A stretch of 64,000 nucleotides of DNA, from assembly GCF_011764545.1 (NCBI RefSeq), contig NZ_AP022870.1, positions 1,038,001 through 1,102,000 on the forward strand, in the 5' to 3' direction. Shown one piece after another: positions 35,272 through 44,193 of the stretch (the stretch's first letter is position 1; each line of letters opens with the position of its first letter). The position numbers and the translations under genes are program-made. The notes below the pieces were generated by a model that did not search any database, had not been told where the DNA came from, and worked only from the letters and a program-made list of their open reading frames with translations. The DNA comes from Phytohabitans flavus. GTDB lineage: Bacteria; Actinomycetota; Actinomycetes; Mycobacteriales; Micromonosporaceae.

Positions 35272-36144
35272 GTGACGACCCCTGATTCCCCAGCCGCCCG
35301 CCGGCGCCCGCGGCGCGCCGCCTTGGCCACCACGGTCGTGCTGGCCGTGGCCGCCGTGCTTGCCGTGCCGTGGCTGATCGGTGCTGACCAACCTGCCCCG
35401 GCCCGGGTCGCTGCGCAGCCGGCCAGCCCACCCGCCACCGCCACCAGTGCCGCTGCGGGTCTGGGATGCCTGCGCGAGCTGGCCGCCGTAGTTGCGGCGG
35501 GTGCACCGGAGGCGGCCACGGCGGGCCGGTACGCGTTCGTGCATTCCCGCTGGTGGGGCGAAGACATCGCGTACAGCGAGACCACCGGGTCGACGCAGAC
35601 GATGAGTACCTACGAGTCGAAGCGGTGGCGCGCCGCCGACGGCTCCGGCCGCGAAGACCAGATCGCCATCCCGGGCACCCACACCCGGCCCGACCAGACG
35701 TTCCACCACACGGCGGGCGGTATGCCCGGCATCGTGGCCGAGCCGATCGCGACCAGCCCAACCGTGCTGGCCGCCCAACTCGCGGTGCATGCCGGGCCGC
35801 CGGAACTGGGCCCGGTCGGGCTGCTACGGGTGGTCGCCGACGTGTACAAGTACCACACCGTTCCTCGTGATGCCCGGATGGTTTTGCTGCGCCTGCTCGC
35901 CAACCTGCCGGGCCTGCAATGCGAAGGACCTGCCACCGACCGGGAAGGCCGTAACGGGGTCGCGGTCGCCGTCGTCACCGATCTGACCCGGCACCGGCTG
36001 ATCTTCGACGCGTTCACCGGGCGGTTGTTGGCCGAGGAGGAACTGTGGATCCGTAACCCGCCCGCCCTGCAAGGCCCAGTGCCGCGTGCGCGGTCCTACT
36101 GGCTGTTTATCGCCGACGGCCGCGTCGACACCCTTCCCCGGTAA
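35272..36144 (+). CDS. Membrane-anchored extracytoplasmic protein (CU044_5270-like)
   Basis: A 290-residue protein with a short basic N-terminus, one TM segment ('AALATTVVLAVAAVLAVPWL', about residues 17-36), a Pro/Ala linker and an external domain ('YAFVHSRWWGEDIAYSETTG', 'SKRWRAADGSGREDQI', 'PRDARMVLLRLLANLPGL'). The pattern resembles the CU044_5270 group of actinobacterial anchored proteins of unknown role. The GTG at 35272 is chosen for GGAGAG just upstream and because a start further up would make a low-complexity tail. It follows two strong hairpins, so it may have its own promoter. Confidence 0.65.
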   Translation: MTTPDSPAARRRPRRAALATTVVLAVAAVLAVPWLIGADQPAPARVAAQPASPPATATSAAAGLGCLRELAAVVAAGAPEAATAGRYAFVHSRWWGEDIAYSETTGSTQTMSTYESKRWRAADGSGREDQIAIPGTHTRPDQTFHHTAGGMPGIVAEPIATSPTVLAAQLAVHAGPPELGPVGLLRVVADVYKYHTVPRDARMVLLRLLANLPGLQCEGPATDREGRNGVAVAVVTDLTRHRLIFDAFTGRLLAEEELWIRNPPALQGPVPRARSYWLFIADGRVDTLPR

Positions 36145-36176
36145 CGGCGGCCAGCCACGCGTGCAGGAGGGCGGAA

Positions 36177-36692
36177 GTGATCCCGACCCAAGTACCGGCC
36201 GGCACAGGACCGACCAGCGGCGAGCCGATGGAGGAGCGGATCCGACACCTGGTCCAGGCGGCCCACCCAGGCTATGGGCAACCCGTGCCGCCGCCCGAGG
36301 CGACCGCCGCCCAGTTGCGCGCCCGAACCCGGCGCCACCAGCGCCCGGTCGGCCGCCACCAGCCACTGGCTGCTTGGTCGCGGGATGTGATGGTGGCGGC
36401 CGCGCGGTCCGGCAGGTGGTGGGCCCGGTGGCTCGGCGGGTGGGCCGGGCTGATCGTGGCGGCGGTGCTGGCGCTGACCGCGCTGACTTTCGAAGGCCTT
36501 GCGGTGATCGGGCCGACAGGTCACGGGCCGGTACCCGGTGCGGTGGAGCAGCTGCTGGTCGCAGTAGCCACCGTGGTCAGCGTCGGCTGCGCCGGTGCCG
36601 TCCCGGCGCGGCGGCGGCGGCAGGGCTCCGCGGGCCTACACGACGGGATCGACCCGGGACGTGTCGCCGAGCCCCTGGACGGCGACCGATGA
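36177..36692 (+). CDS. Membrane protein of unknown function (171 aa)
   Basis: The GTG at 36177 follows AGGAGGGCGGAA, a strong ribosome-binding site. The N-terminal 80 residues are soluble and basic, then two hydrophobic segments appear ('WAGLIVAAVLALTALTFEGL' and 'VEQLLVAVATVVSVGCAGAV'), and a charged tail follows. A two-TM protein with cytoplasmic ends is likely. It overlaps the next ORF by four bases. No family recognised; it could be an export or anchoring accessory of the neighbouring anchored protein. Confidence 0.65.
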   Translation: MIPTQVPAGTGPTSGEPMEERIRHLVQAAHPGYGQPVPPPEATAAQLRARTRRHQRPVGRHQPLAAWSRDVMVAAARSGRWWARWLGGWAGLIVAAVLALTALTFEGLAVIGPTGHGPVPGAVEQLLVAVATVVSVGCAGAVPARRRRQGSAGLHDGIDPGRVAEPLDGDR

Positions 36693-36952
36693 CCACCAGC
36701 GCGCGGGGTGTCCCGCCCACCACATCTGCCAACCCTGCCGGCGGAGCGGGCGGCGTCGATGTAGTGGTGCTGGGTCCCCTGACCGCGAGCAGGCCGGGCC
36801 ACCCGGCCGCCAGGGTGATCCCGGCGGCCAGGGCCGCCGTCGCCAGCGCCGCCACCGCACACGCGCTGGCCGCCTTAGCGCCACACGCGACCCGGCACCC
36901 GCCCAGCTCCACCGCCCTCGTCCTGCCCGGCAGGGTAGTCCGGCTGCGATGA
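36689..36952 (+). CDS. Small hypothetical protein (87 aa)
   Basis: ATGA overlap with the upstream membrane-protein gene and a 13-bp gap to the GNAT gene place it in the operon. The composition is Ala/Pro-rich with a moderately hydrophobic middle ('RVIPAARAAVASAATAHALA'), ending 'LVLPGRVVRLR'. No domain is visible. Translation is supported by coupling, not by similarity. Confidence 0.45.
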   Translation: MTTSARGVPPTTSANPAGGAGGVDVVVLGPLTASRPGHPAARVIPAARAAVASAATAHALAALAPHATRHPPSSTALVLPGRVVRLR

Positions 36953-36965
36953 AAGAAGACATGCG

Positions 36966-37745
36966 ATGACGACACGTTCCGCGGCAACTGCCGCGAACAG
37001 CGCGGTTGTGCAGGTTCGGCCCGCCAACGCGGGCGAGGTCGACAGGATCGCCCGGGTTGTGCTCAACGCCAGCGTGGACACTGTGGACAGTGCCTGGCTG
37101 GTCGACGACCGCCCGGATCGGCTGGCCATGTTCGCGATCGTCTGGCCGGCGGTCGTCGACTACGCGTTGGCCCACGGGCGCGTCGATGTCGCCATCGACG
37201 CCCCGGGTGTAGTCGTCGGGGCAGCGATTTGGCTGCCGTCCGCGGTGCGCGATCTGGACGCCGAACGGCAGCTGCTGGCTCGCGCTGGCCGGTACGCGGA
37301 TCGGTTCCGGCGGTACCAGGATCTGCTCATCGCGCAACAGCAGACGGTCCCGACCGGGTGGCAGCTGATCACGGTGGCGGTGCAGCACGGGCGCCGCAGC
37401 CAGGGCGTCGGTTCGGCGCTGCTGCGCTACCGGCACGTCGTCCTGGACCGGTACGGCCTGCCGGCCTACGTCGCGGCGGCCGCCGCCAGCCTTCGAAATC
37501 TCGCCCGACGCCACGGCTACCAGCCCGCTTCCGACGCGGTCCTGCTGCCCGATGGCGGACCTGCGTTGTGGCCGATGGCCCGCCAACCCGCACCGCCGGG
37601 TACCGAGCCCGGCACCGACGCGGGACCTCACCCGCTCCCCGACGACCGGACAGATGCTCCTCACCCCGGCCACGAACCAACCCCTGGATCACGACAGCGC
37701 GCTTGGCTGGCAGCCCCGCGCCCATCCCGTGGTGGGCGCCTTTGA
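36966..37745 (+). CDS. GNAT family N-acetyltransferase
   Basis: A 259-residue protein with a GNAT core: N-terminal 'VVQVRPANAGEVDRIARVVL', central strand 'ITVAVQHGRRSQGVGSALLR' with the acetyl-CoA pyrophosphate loop Q-x-x-G-x-G/S-A (about residues 136-153), and 'GLPAYVAAAAASLRNLARRH' with the helix that follows. The last 60 residues are Pro/His-rich and probably disordered. GNATs acetylate amines, which would fit a decarboxylase-derived amine in this operon (inference). GAAAGAAG precedes the ATG. Confidence 0.85.
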   Translation: MTTRSAATAANSAVVQVRPANAGEVDRIARVVLNASVDTVDSAWLVDDRPDRLAMFAIVWPAVVDYALAHGRVDVAIDAPGVVVGAAIWLPSAVRDLDAERQLLARAGRYADRFRRYQDLLIAQQQTVPTGWQLITVAVQHGRRSQGVGSALLRYRHVVLDRYGLPAYVAAAAASLRNLARRHGYQPASDAVLLPDGGPALWPMARQPAPPGTEPGTDAGPHPLPDDRTDAPHPGHEPTPGSRQRAWLAAPRPSRGGRL

Positions 37746-37783
37746 CAACCGACACGAAAACCGTGGACAGGAAAGAGGTAAGG

Positions 37784-37927
37784 ATGAGAACCGCGTCGTC
37801 CCCACCGACGCAGACCACTCCCGCACAGCAGCGGCGGCTCGGACCGGCAGCCGGCGCGTTGGGCCAGGGCCGCGCTCCGCGCCGTCGCACCTCAGCTGTT
37901 CCCGCGCGCGGCGGGGGTGGGTCGTGA
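37784..37927 (+). CDS. Small peptide upstream of the second PF04672 methyltransferase (47 aa)
   Basis: AAAGAGGTAAGG directly before the ATG is a strong translation signal. The 47-residue product is Thr/Pro/Gln-rich at the start ('MRTASSPPTQTTPAQQRRLG') and Arg-rich later, ending in G-G-G-G-S. Its stop overlaps the GTG of the next gene (GTGA), so methyltransferase translation is coupled to it. It may be a leader or precursor-type peptide, or only a coupling ORF. Confidence 0.4.
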   Translation: MRTASSPPTQTTPAQQRRLGPAAGALGQGRAPRRRTSAVPARGGGGS

Positions 37928-38782
37928 CCAACCGGGCCGCTCGCAGTGCGGTCCGGGCATCGTCCGGGCCGGCCGGTGCGACAGCCGTGACCGGGCCGGA
38001 CAAGGCCGATGCGCGGTGGCGGGTATGTCGGGTGCTGGAGTACCTGCACGGCGGGTGGGAGGTTTTCGAGGCCGACCGTGAGCAGGGCCGCAGGTTGGCG
38101 CGGGCGGTGCCGGGAGTGGCCCGCATGGTGGGGCAGCAGCGCGCGTTCACCGGCCGTGCCGTCCGATACGCGGTCCGGGGCCGGGGTGGACCAGGTCCTG
38201 GATCTGGGATGCGGTCTGTTGAGCACCGGCAGCGTCCACGAGGCCTTGCTGGACGTCGCGCCGGCAGTGCGGTCGGTACACGTCGACCTCGACGTCGTCG
38301 CGGTCGAACGCGCCCAAACCGTGATCACCGCAAGCGGGCGTAATGCGGTGGCCGCGGCGGTGCGGGGCGACCTGCGCCAACCGCGGCCGCTGCTACAGCA
38401 AGCCTCCGGCCGGCTGGACCTGGCCCGTCCCCTGGCCATCTTCGTCGTCGGGGCACTGGCCCACCTGACCGATGACGAGGCCGCCCGACTGCTGGCTGCA
38501 CTCCGGCAGGCCACCGCGCCAGGCAGCGTGGTCGTGGTCACGCATGCCAGCGCTGACGTGCACCCACAGGCCGCCGCCCTCCAACCGACGGTCGGCGCCC
38601 AGCCACGCAGCCGCCGCATGCTGCGGTCACTGCTGACCGGCTTCGATCTGGTCGAGCCGGGCATCACCTGGGCCACCGACTGGCACCCCGACCCGCCCGA
38701 CCGGCCCGAACCCGAGCCGATCAATCTGCACGCCAGCCGGTACCTCCTGGCCGCGGTCGCCCGCCAAAGGGTGGGCCAATGA
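37924..38782 (+). CDS. PF04672-type SAM-dependent methyltransferase, one apparent frameshift
   Basis: About 286 residues in two frames: 'RVCRVLEYLHGGWEVFEADR' (equivalent of the R-V-Y-D-Y-F-L-G-G motif of the paralogue at 26937, with Y-L-H-G-G) and, after a shift near 38174-38180 in a CCGGGG run, 'VDQVLDLGCGLLSTGSVHEA' (SAM loop) and 'RPLAIFVVGALAHLTDDEAA'. One or two bases restore a continuous gene. It overlaps a 70-residue ORF by four bases. Like its paralogue, the acceptor is unknown. Confidence 0.8.
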
Positions 38783-38991
38783 CCTCGGCGGCCCCCGCCG
38801 ACAGCCGTACCGACGCACCACCCGCCCTCCTCGAGGAGGGCGGCAAACCGGCTACACCATGGGGTAAGCAGCGGCGGGCAGAGGCGCCGCACCGCGCCCA
38901 GATTGCTGACCTGCCCACCACTGGTGACGTGACCGACCCGGACTGGCCGTCCGCGCCCATGGCGACCTCGATCGACCGGTGGCGCTGGTGA
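38779..38991 (+). CDS. Small peptide ending D-R-W-R-W, coupled to the helicase (70 aa)
   Basis: The ATG overlaps the methyltransferase stop (ATGA) and the ORF overlaps the helicase start by 13 bases. The peptide is hydrophilic, Pro/Asp-rich ('ALLEEGGKPATPWGKQRRAE') and ends 'DPDWPSAPMATSIDRWRW'. Three tryptophans in the last 17 residues are notable and would suit a modified core or a protein-interaction tail. No family is recognised. Confidence 0.45.
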   Translation: MTSAAPADSRTDAPPALLEEGGKPATPWGKQRRAEAPHRAQIADLPTTGDVTDPDWPSAPMATSIDRWRW

Positions 38992-41309
38992 AGCTGTGGT
39001 CGCATCAGGCCGAGGCGGTCGACGACTTCTGCGGCCAGGTCAGCGACGGCGAGCGCGGCACCGTCGTGGCCGCTTGCGGGACCGGGAAAACTCTTATGGC
39101 CGCGGAAACATCCAGGCGGCTGTCCGCCGATGAGGCGGTCGTGGTGGTGGTGCCGACCATCGACCTGTTGGCGCAGACGATCCGGGAGTGGCGTGCCTAC
39201 CTAGGCCCCGCGATCGGCCCGGTCGTCGCGGTCTGCAACGCGGTCCAGATCAGGCAGGCGGCCCGGGTCGCGGGTATCGGCCTGCACGAGGGCGTCGAGG
39301 TCACCACCGACCCGGACCGGCTGGCCCAGATGCTGGGCCTGGGCCGGGTCACCGTGGTGGCCACCTACGCGAGCCTGCCGGTCATCACGGCCGCGCTTCG
39401 CCGACTGCCGGCCTGCCGGGTCGGTCTGCTGGTGGTGGACGAGGCACACCGCACCGCCGGCGCCCCAGGCAAACCGTGGGCGATGGTCCACGACGACCTG
39501 GCGGTGCCGGCACGGCGCCGCATGTATTTGACCGCCACACCGCGGATCGTGGTAGACGACGACCAGCCGGTCATCAGCATGGACGACGTCAAGGTCTACG
39601 GGCCGGTCGTGCATCGGATCAGCTTCGCCACCGCGATCGACCTCGGCCTGCAAGCCGACTACCGCCTGGTCGTCGCCGTCGTCACCCACGAGGAGTTGGC
39701 CGGCTGGAAACTCGACGACGACGAGGTCATCGCGGTACACGGCCGCACCCGACCCGCACGGATGCTGGCCAGCCAGGTCGCCCTCGCCCGCGCGATACGC
39801 CAGTACCAGCTCCGACGAGTCCTGACCTACCACAACCGCGTCGCGGCGGCGAACTGGTTCGCGACCACGCTGCCCGACGCGGTGGACCTACTCGGCGACG
39901 ATGAACGGCCCGAGCAGCCGCTCACCGCCTGGTCGGTCAGCGGCGCTTCCAGCTTCGCCCACCGCGCCCGGGTGATCGCCGACCTGCGCGGCAGCGACGA
40001 CCGCCCAGTCGTGGTCAGCAACGCCAAACTCTTCAACGAAGGCGTCGACCTGCCCGCCGTGGACGCCGTCGAGTTCGACGACCCACGATCGGCGATCAAC
40101 GACGTGATCCAGGCGATCGGGAGGTCCCTTCGCCTCGGCAGCCAGCCAGGCAAGGTCGCCACCATCATCGTGCCGGTCCTGACCGCAGAGGCCCACCTGG
40201 CTCACGGACTGGACCAGCGTGCCTGGCGGACGGTATGGCAGGTGGTCAACGGCCTGCGCGCCCACGACGAACGCGTCGAGGACCAACTGACCACGCTGCG
40301 CCGAACCAGCGACACCATGCCGGACGGGCTCGAGCCAGGCTCTGCGGCGCATGATCCACCGAGGGCTCCGTCGTGGCTGACCACCATCGGCCCCCATGTC
40401 CCGGACTGGTTCGCCGACCAGATCCGGCTGCGGATGATCACCGCCACCTCGCTGGCCGACCTGTGGCGGCGCCAGTACGCCGCCGCGGAACGGTTCCACA
40501 CCACACACGGCCACCTCGATGTGCCGGTCGACACCGACGACCCCGACCTGATCGCGCTAAACGAATGGCTGCACGATCAACGAAGCGCCTACAACGCTGG
40601 CCGGATGGGCGCGGACAGGATCGCCCTACTCGAGCGCATCGGCATGATCTGGAACCGCCACGAACACCGTTGGCAGACCATGGTCGACCGCTACCGGCAC
40701 TGGCTCGCCGACGGCAACGGCCACGACAGGCTGCCTGAAGACCTTCGGCTGTGGCGCAACGTCGCGCGCCGGGACCAGCGGCTGGGCAAGCTGACGCCGC
40801 AGCGCAAGGCCCAGTTGGACGAACTGGGCATGCCCTGGCAGACCTCAGCGGCGATCCGATGGGTCGACGGGCTGGCCCACCTCCGCGCCTACCGGCGCCA
40901 GCATGGGCACCTGAGGGTGCCGATCGAGCACATCACCGAGGACGGGTACCCGCTCGGCGCATTTACCACGCAGCTACGCCAGGCCAAACGCCGCGGAGTC
41001 CTTCCCGCCGACCGCGAAGCGGTGCTGGACGAGCTCGGCATGGTATGGAACGTCAACGCCGACGCCTTCCAGCGCCAGTTCCCCAAAAATCTGGCCGTCC
41101 TCCGTAAGTTCCACCACGAGCACGGCCATATCCGTCTGCCCAGCACTCACCGACTGTACAAATGGCTTCGGTCGCTGCCGGACAAAGACCTCACCGCTGA
41201 ACAGCAGGCTCAGCTCGACGCGCTCGGGACCACATGGCGAGGCAAGCCGATGCAAGACGAGGCCCGGAAGCCCCAGGGTCTCGGCATAGTCGCGGGATGT
41301 CCGGCTTGA
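38979..41309 (+). CDS. DEAD/DEAH-box helicase with helicase-associated (HA) repeats
   Basis: A 776-residue SF2 enzyme. Residues 1-200 carry Walker A 'VVAACGTGKTLMA' (28-40), motif Ia 'VVVVPTIDLLAQTIREW', motif II 'LLVVDEAHRTAG' (DEAH) and motif III 'YLTATPR'. The second RecA domain has 'VVSNAKLFNEGVDLPAVDAV' and motif VI 'DVIQAIGRSLRLG'. From about 485 there are at least four HA repeats ('AAERFHTTHGHLDVPVDTDD', 'HLRAYRRQHGHLRVPIEHIT'), seen in plasmid- and phage-related helicases. The last ~13 residues ('KPQGLGIVAGCPA') are encoded by the adjoining IS end, so its native C-terminus is lost. GTG start at 38979. Confidence 0.88.
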   Translation: MALVKLWSHQAEAVDDFCGQVSDGERGTVVAACGTGKTLMAAETSRRLSADEAVVVVVPTIDLLAQTIREWRAYLGPAIGPVVAVCNAVQIRQAARVAGIGLHEGVEVTTDPDRLAQMLGLGRVTVVATYASLPVITAALRRLPACRVGLLVVDEAHRTAGAPGKPWAMVHDDLAVPARRRMYLTATPRIVVDDDQPVISMDDVKVYGPVVHRISFATAIDLGLQADYRLVVAVVTHEELAGWKLDDDEVIAVHGRTRPARMLASQVALARAIRQYQLRRVLTYHNRVAAANWFATTLPDAVDLLGDDERPEQPLTAWSVSGASSFAHRARVIADLRGSDDRPVVVSNAKLFNEGVDLPAVDAVEFDDPRSAINDVIQAIGRSLRLGSQPGKVATIIVPVLTAEAHLAHGLDQRAWRTVWQVVNGLRAHDERVEDQLTTLRRTSDTMPDGLEPGSAAHDPPRAPSWLTTIGPHVPDWFADQIRLRMITATSLADLWRRQYAAAERFHTTHGHLDVPVDTDDPDLIALNEWLHDQRSAYNAGRMGADRIALLERIGMIWNRHEHRWQTMVDRYRHWLADGNGHDRLPEDLRLWRNVARRDQRLGKLTPQRKAQLDELGMPWQTSAAIRWVDGLAHLRAYRRQHGHLRVPIEHITEDGYPLGAFTTQLRQAKRRGVLPADREAVLDELGMVWNVNADAFQRQFPKNLAVLRKFHHEHGHIRLPSTHRLYKWLRSLPDKDLTAEQQAQLDALGTTWRGKPMQDEARKPQGLGIVAGCPA

Positions 41310-42612
41310 CGGGTTGGTGTAGACGCGCCTTTGCTGGTGTAGCAGGGCGGGCATGACCGGTTCGGAAGATCATCGCGGTTCTCGAAGCCTTGTTGATCTG
41401 TCCGAAGTGGAGTAATGCCCGCGCTGCCATCATCGCTGATCTCGTCCTTGTCGTTGGCCCCGGCTGGCCCGGTGCCTGAAACCGCCGCTGGGCTTCCCGC
41501 GGCACTGGCGGACCTGCCGGATCCTCGCGCCCGCCGCGGTATCCGGCATCGGTTGACGGTCGTGGTGACCGCGGCGGTCTGCGCAGTGTTGGCCGGCTAC
41601 CGCTCATACGCGGCGATCGCCGAGTGGGTCAACGATGCGCCAGCACCGACCGCAGTTGCGCTGGGCATCGACCCTGACCGGCGGCCGTCCGAAGCGATGA
41701 TCCGCAGGCTACTGCAGGCCCTGGACCCAGACCTGCTCACCGCGGCGATCGGCGGCTGGCTCGCCACTCGGGCCGCCGCAGCGCAACCTACGGCGAAGCG
41801 CGCGATCGCGGTCGACGGCAAGACCCTGCGCGGCTCACGCACCACCGACACAGCGGCCCGGCATGTGATGGCGGCCTGTGACCAAGGAACCGGCATCGTG
41901 CTGGCAAGCACCGACGTCAACGGCAAGACCAACGAAATCACCCGCTTCCAGCCGCTACTCGACCAGCTCGACGATCTACGCGACACCGTCGTCACCGTCA
42001 CGCGCTGCACTGCCAGCGCGAGCACGTCGCCTACCTCACCGAACGCGGCGCGCACTGGATCCTGACCGTCAAGGGCAACCAGCCCAGCCTGCACGCCCAG
42101 CTTGCTGCCCTGCCCTGGCGCGCCGTCCCGGACGCCGTCCGCGACACCGACCGCGGCCACGGCCGCCGTGAGATCCGCACCCTCAAAACCCTGACCATCT
42201 CCACCGGCATCGGCTTCCCGCACGCCGCCCAAGCACTACAGATCCGCCGCCGGCGGCGCCGCCTCGACCAGCCGCGACGCTTCGCCACCGAAACGGTCTA
42301 CGCCATCACCAGCCTGTACGTGCACCAGGCCAAACCCGCCCAACTCGCCGCCTGGATCCGCGGCCACTGGAGCATCGAGAACAAAATCCACTGGGTGCGG
42401 GACGTCACCTACGACGAAGACCGATCCCAAATCCGCACCGGCACCGGACCGCAAGTCATGGCAGCCCTACGCAACGCCGCCATCGGCGCGCTCCGCGCCG
42501 CCGGCATCACCAACATCGCCGCAGCAACCCGCCACCACGCCCGCGACAGCAACCGCCCACTACAGCTGCTCGGCATCATCTGACGCCTCTTGCCGCAGCC
42601 TGGGGGCTTCCC
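41266..42612 (+). mobile_element. ISAs1-family insertion sequence (about 1.35 kb)
   Basis: The left end at 41266 reads GGAAGCCCCAGGGTCTCGGC and the right end, as reverse complement from 42612, reads GGGAAGCCCCCAGGCTGCGG, giving imperfect terminal inverted repeats of about 22 bp around one ISAs1-type transposase gene. No target-site duplication was found, so the exact outer base is uncertain by a few positions. It lies between two convergent genes and supplies the stop codon region of the helicase gene. Confidence 0.8.
41415..42583 (+). pseudogene. ISAs1-family transposase, frameshifted
   Basis: Two overlapping frames encode one DDE transposase of about 389 residues: an N-terminal DUF4338-like part ('DLPDPRARRGIRHRLTVVV'), 'RAIAVDGKTLRGSRTTD' (first acidic residue), then a shift near 42009 (GTCACGCG; one extra G gives V-D-A-L-H), then '[19 protein letters not shown]' and '[20 protein letters not shown]' (final acidic region). 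All three catalytic areas are present. The shift looks like a single missing base, so the element may be active or may use frameshifting. Confidence 0.85.
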
Positions 42613-42614
42613 GG

Positions 42615-42941
42615 TCAAGTGTCGGCGTGCTCAGCGTCGGAGACCGGGGAAGACGGACGGCGCCGCCGCGGGCGCAGCCGGCTACTGACCCAGTGCACGG
42701 CGCCAATGGTCATGAGGAGGACGGCCGGCCAGATCAGATGCACCCAGCCGCCGCCGAGCAGCAACGCGGCACCGAGCAGGGCCTGACCGCCACCCTCCAC
42801 TAGCACCAGCCGGCCGTCCATGCCAGTGAAATCACGGGCCGCTGTACCGCGGCGAAGCAGCAGCGTCGCGCCGCGCCACAGGCCGAGCCCTCCGAACACC
42901 AGGAACATCCAGCCCGCCACTATCGTCAACCAGCTGGGCAT
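42615..42941 (-). CDS. Small membrane protein of unknown function (108 aa)
   Basis: Three hydrophobic segments are visible: 'LTIVAGWMFLVFGGLGLW', 'GGGQALLGAALLLGGGWVHL' and 'IWPAVLLMTIGAVHWVSS', with an Arg-rich cytoplasmic tail. The ATG at 42941 follows GGGAG; an upstream ATG at 42956 is possible. Its stop codon lies 3 bp from the end of the ISAs1 element, so the natural 3' end may have been altered. No family recognised. Confidence 0.65.
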   Translation of the reverse strand: MPSWLTIVAGWMFLVFGGLGLWRGATLLLRRGTAARDFTGMDGRLVLVEGGGQALLGAALLLGGGWVHLIWPAVLLMTIGAVHWVSSRLRPRRRRPSSPVSDAEHADT

Positions 42942-43341
42942 CCCCGACTCCCACATCGTCTTTGTCGCTGTATTGATCGACTGTAGGTCAGAGAAGTCGA
43001 AGCGAGAACCCGAAGGCGGCGGCCGCCGTGACGGAGCCCAGCCGGGCACACTCCCGCCGGCTCAGCCGCGTCGCAGCACCGGAGCCCACATCTGCGCAAA
43101 CCAAACCAACCTGACCGGCGTCACGACTTTGCCGGGGCCCTGCCGGAAGCCCCGACACAGTCCCGCGACGCCCGGCAGCGGCCCCCGTCACCGACGACCG
43201 CTCCCGCAGCACCAACCGTCGTCCCGTTCCAGGTACCACGGACGGCATGAAGCCCGGATCCGCAAAGGGTCGGCGGCGAAGCCCAGTCACCAATGCCTGC
43301 CAGGAACCGCCTACAACAACCCATCTGCCCTTTGGAGAACC

Positions 43342-43848
43342 GTGCAGCAGCCCGACATCAGCGACGCCGCCCACAGTGGACGGCACCTGACCGCATCCGC
43401 CGTGGTGATCGACCCTGCCCGCCGGGTGGTGTTGCTGGCCGTCCACAACGTCACCCGGCTCTGGCAGTTTCCCGGCGGCCATCTCGAGCCGGACGAGAGC
43501 GGCGACGAGGCCGCGATCCGTGAGGCGCGAGAGGAGACCGGAATCCACGCCACCCTCTGGACCCGGGACCGGCTCGATGTACCTGCCGGCGTCTGGCAGC
43601 CCTCGCCGATCATGACCATCCAATATGTAGCGCCGGCCAACCCCCGCTGGGACGAACCCGAACATCTCCACGTCGACATGCTCTACCTCACCACCGCCGA
43701 CAGCCTCGTCGTCCCCATCGCTCAACCCGACGAAGTCGACGACGCGCAGTGGATGCCGATCGACCAACTAAACGGCCCGGACGTGCGGCCTGACATACCG
43801 GTGATCGTCGCGGCCGCGTGGCAGCTGCTACAGCCGCGCCGCCCGTAG
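43342..43848 (+). CDS. NUDIX hydrolase
   Basis: A 168-residue protein with the Nudix box 'GGHLEPDESGDEAAIREARE' followed by 'ETGI' at about residues 45-68, and flanking strands 'TASAVVIDPARRVVLLAV' and 'HLHVDMLYLTTADS'. A D-E-V-D-D-A-Q-W-M segment near 140 is common in NUDIX proteins that act on larger nucleotide-linked substrates. The GTG is preceded by TTTGGAGAACC. It stands alone on the plus strand between mobile DNA and the CRISPR region. Substrate unknown. Confidence 0.87.
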   Translation: MQQPDISDAAHSGRHLTASAVVIDPARRVVLLAVHNVTRLWQFPGGHLEPDESGDEAAIREAREETGIHATLWTRDRLDVPAGVWQPSPIMTIQYVAPANPRWDEPEHLHVDMLYLTTADSLVVPIAQPDEVDDAQWMPIDQLNGPDVRPDIPVIVAAAWQLLQPRRP

Positions 43849-44043
43849 CAAGCATCCGTCCACCTGCACGGCGCCACCCAACTGATGCGACTGGGCTGGA
43901 CCGCTTTGTGGCGAAGAAAGGGGCGTAACGTGACCGTCATGCCCGGTAGATCTGACCTGGGTGCGAACAAGCCGATCCCTCCGCCTGGTAGCACTCTTCG
44001 CTGCTGCCCGAACGGCGACGGCACCCCGGGGGCGGGCCTAGCG

Positions 44044-44193
44044 TCAGCTTGACGGCTCCTCGTGGGCATCGACCTGAATCATCGGCTCGCTAGGACGTTC
44101 GGCGCTGGCAAGCAGGATGCTGGTGTCGGCGCTGAGGAACCACTCACCGATCTCTTCCTCGGTCATGCTCCTGAAATCTGGCAGTTCACTCAT
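44044..44193 (-). CDS. Small orphan antitoxin-like protein (49 aa)
   Basis: GGAGG lies 8 bases before the ATG. The product starts 'MSELPDFRSMTEEEIGEWFL' and continues with an acidic end. D-F-x-S-M-T-E-E-E-x-x-E-W resembles the short CopG/BrnA-type antitoxin N-termini that carry a D-F/I-x-x-M-x-x-E-E helix. No toxin gene is visible beside it. Low-complexity flanks make a relic of a larger module plausible. Confidence 0.45.
   Translation of the reverse strand: MSELPDFRSMTEEEIGEWFLSADTSILLASAERPSEPMIQVDAHEEPSS

Noticed and set aside
41240..42640. Target-site duplication for the ISAs1 element
   Set aside because: No matching direct repeat of 8-10 bp could be found on the two flanks.
43930..44052. 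40-residue plus-strand ORF with AAAGGGG before a GTG
   Set aside because: Overlaps the end of the antitoxin-like ORF, low complexity and no context; cannot be supported.
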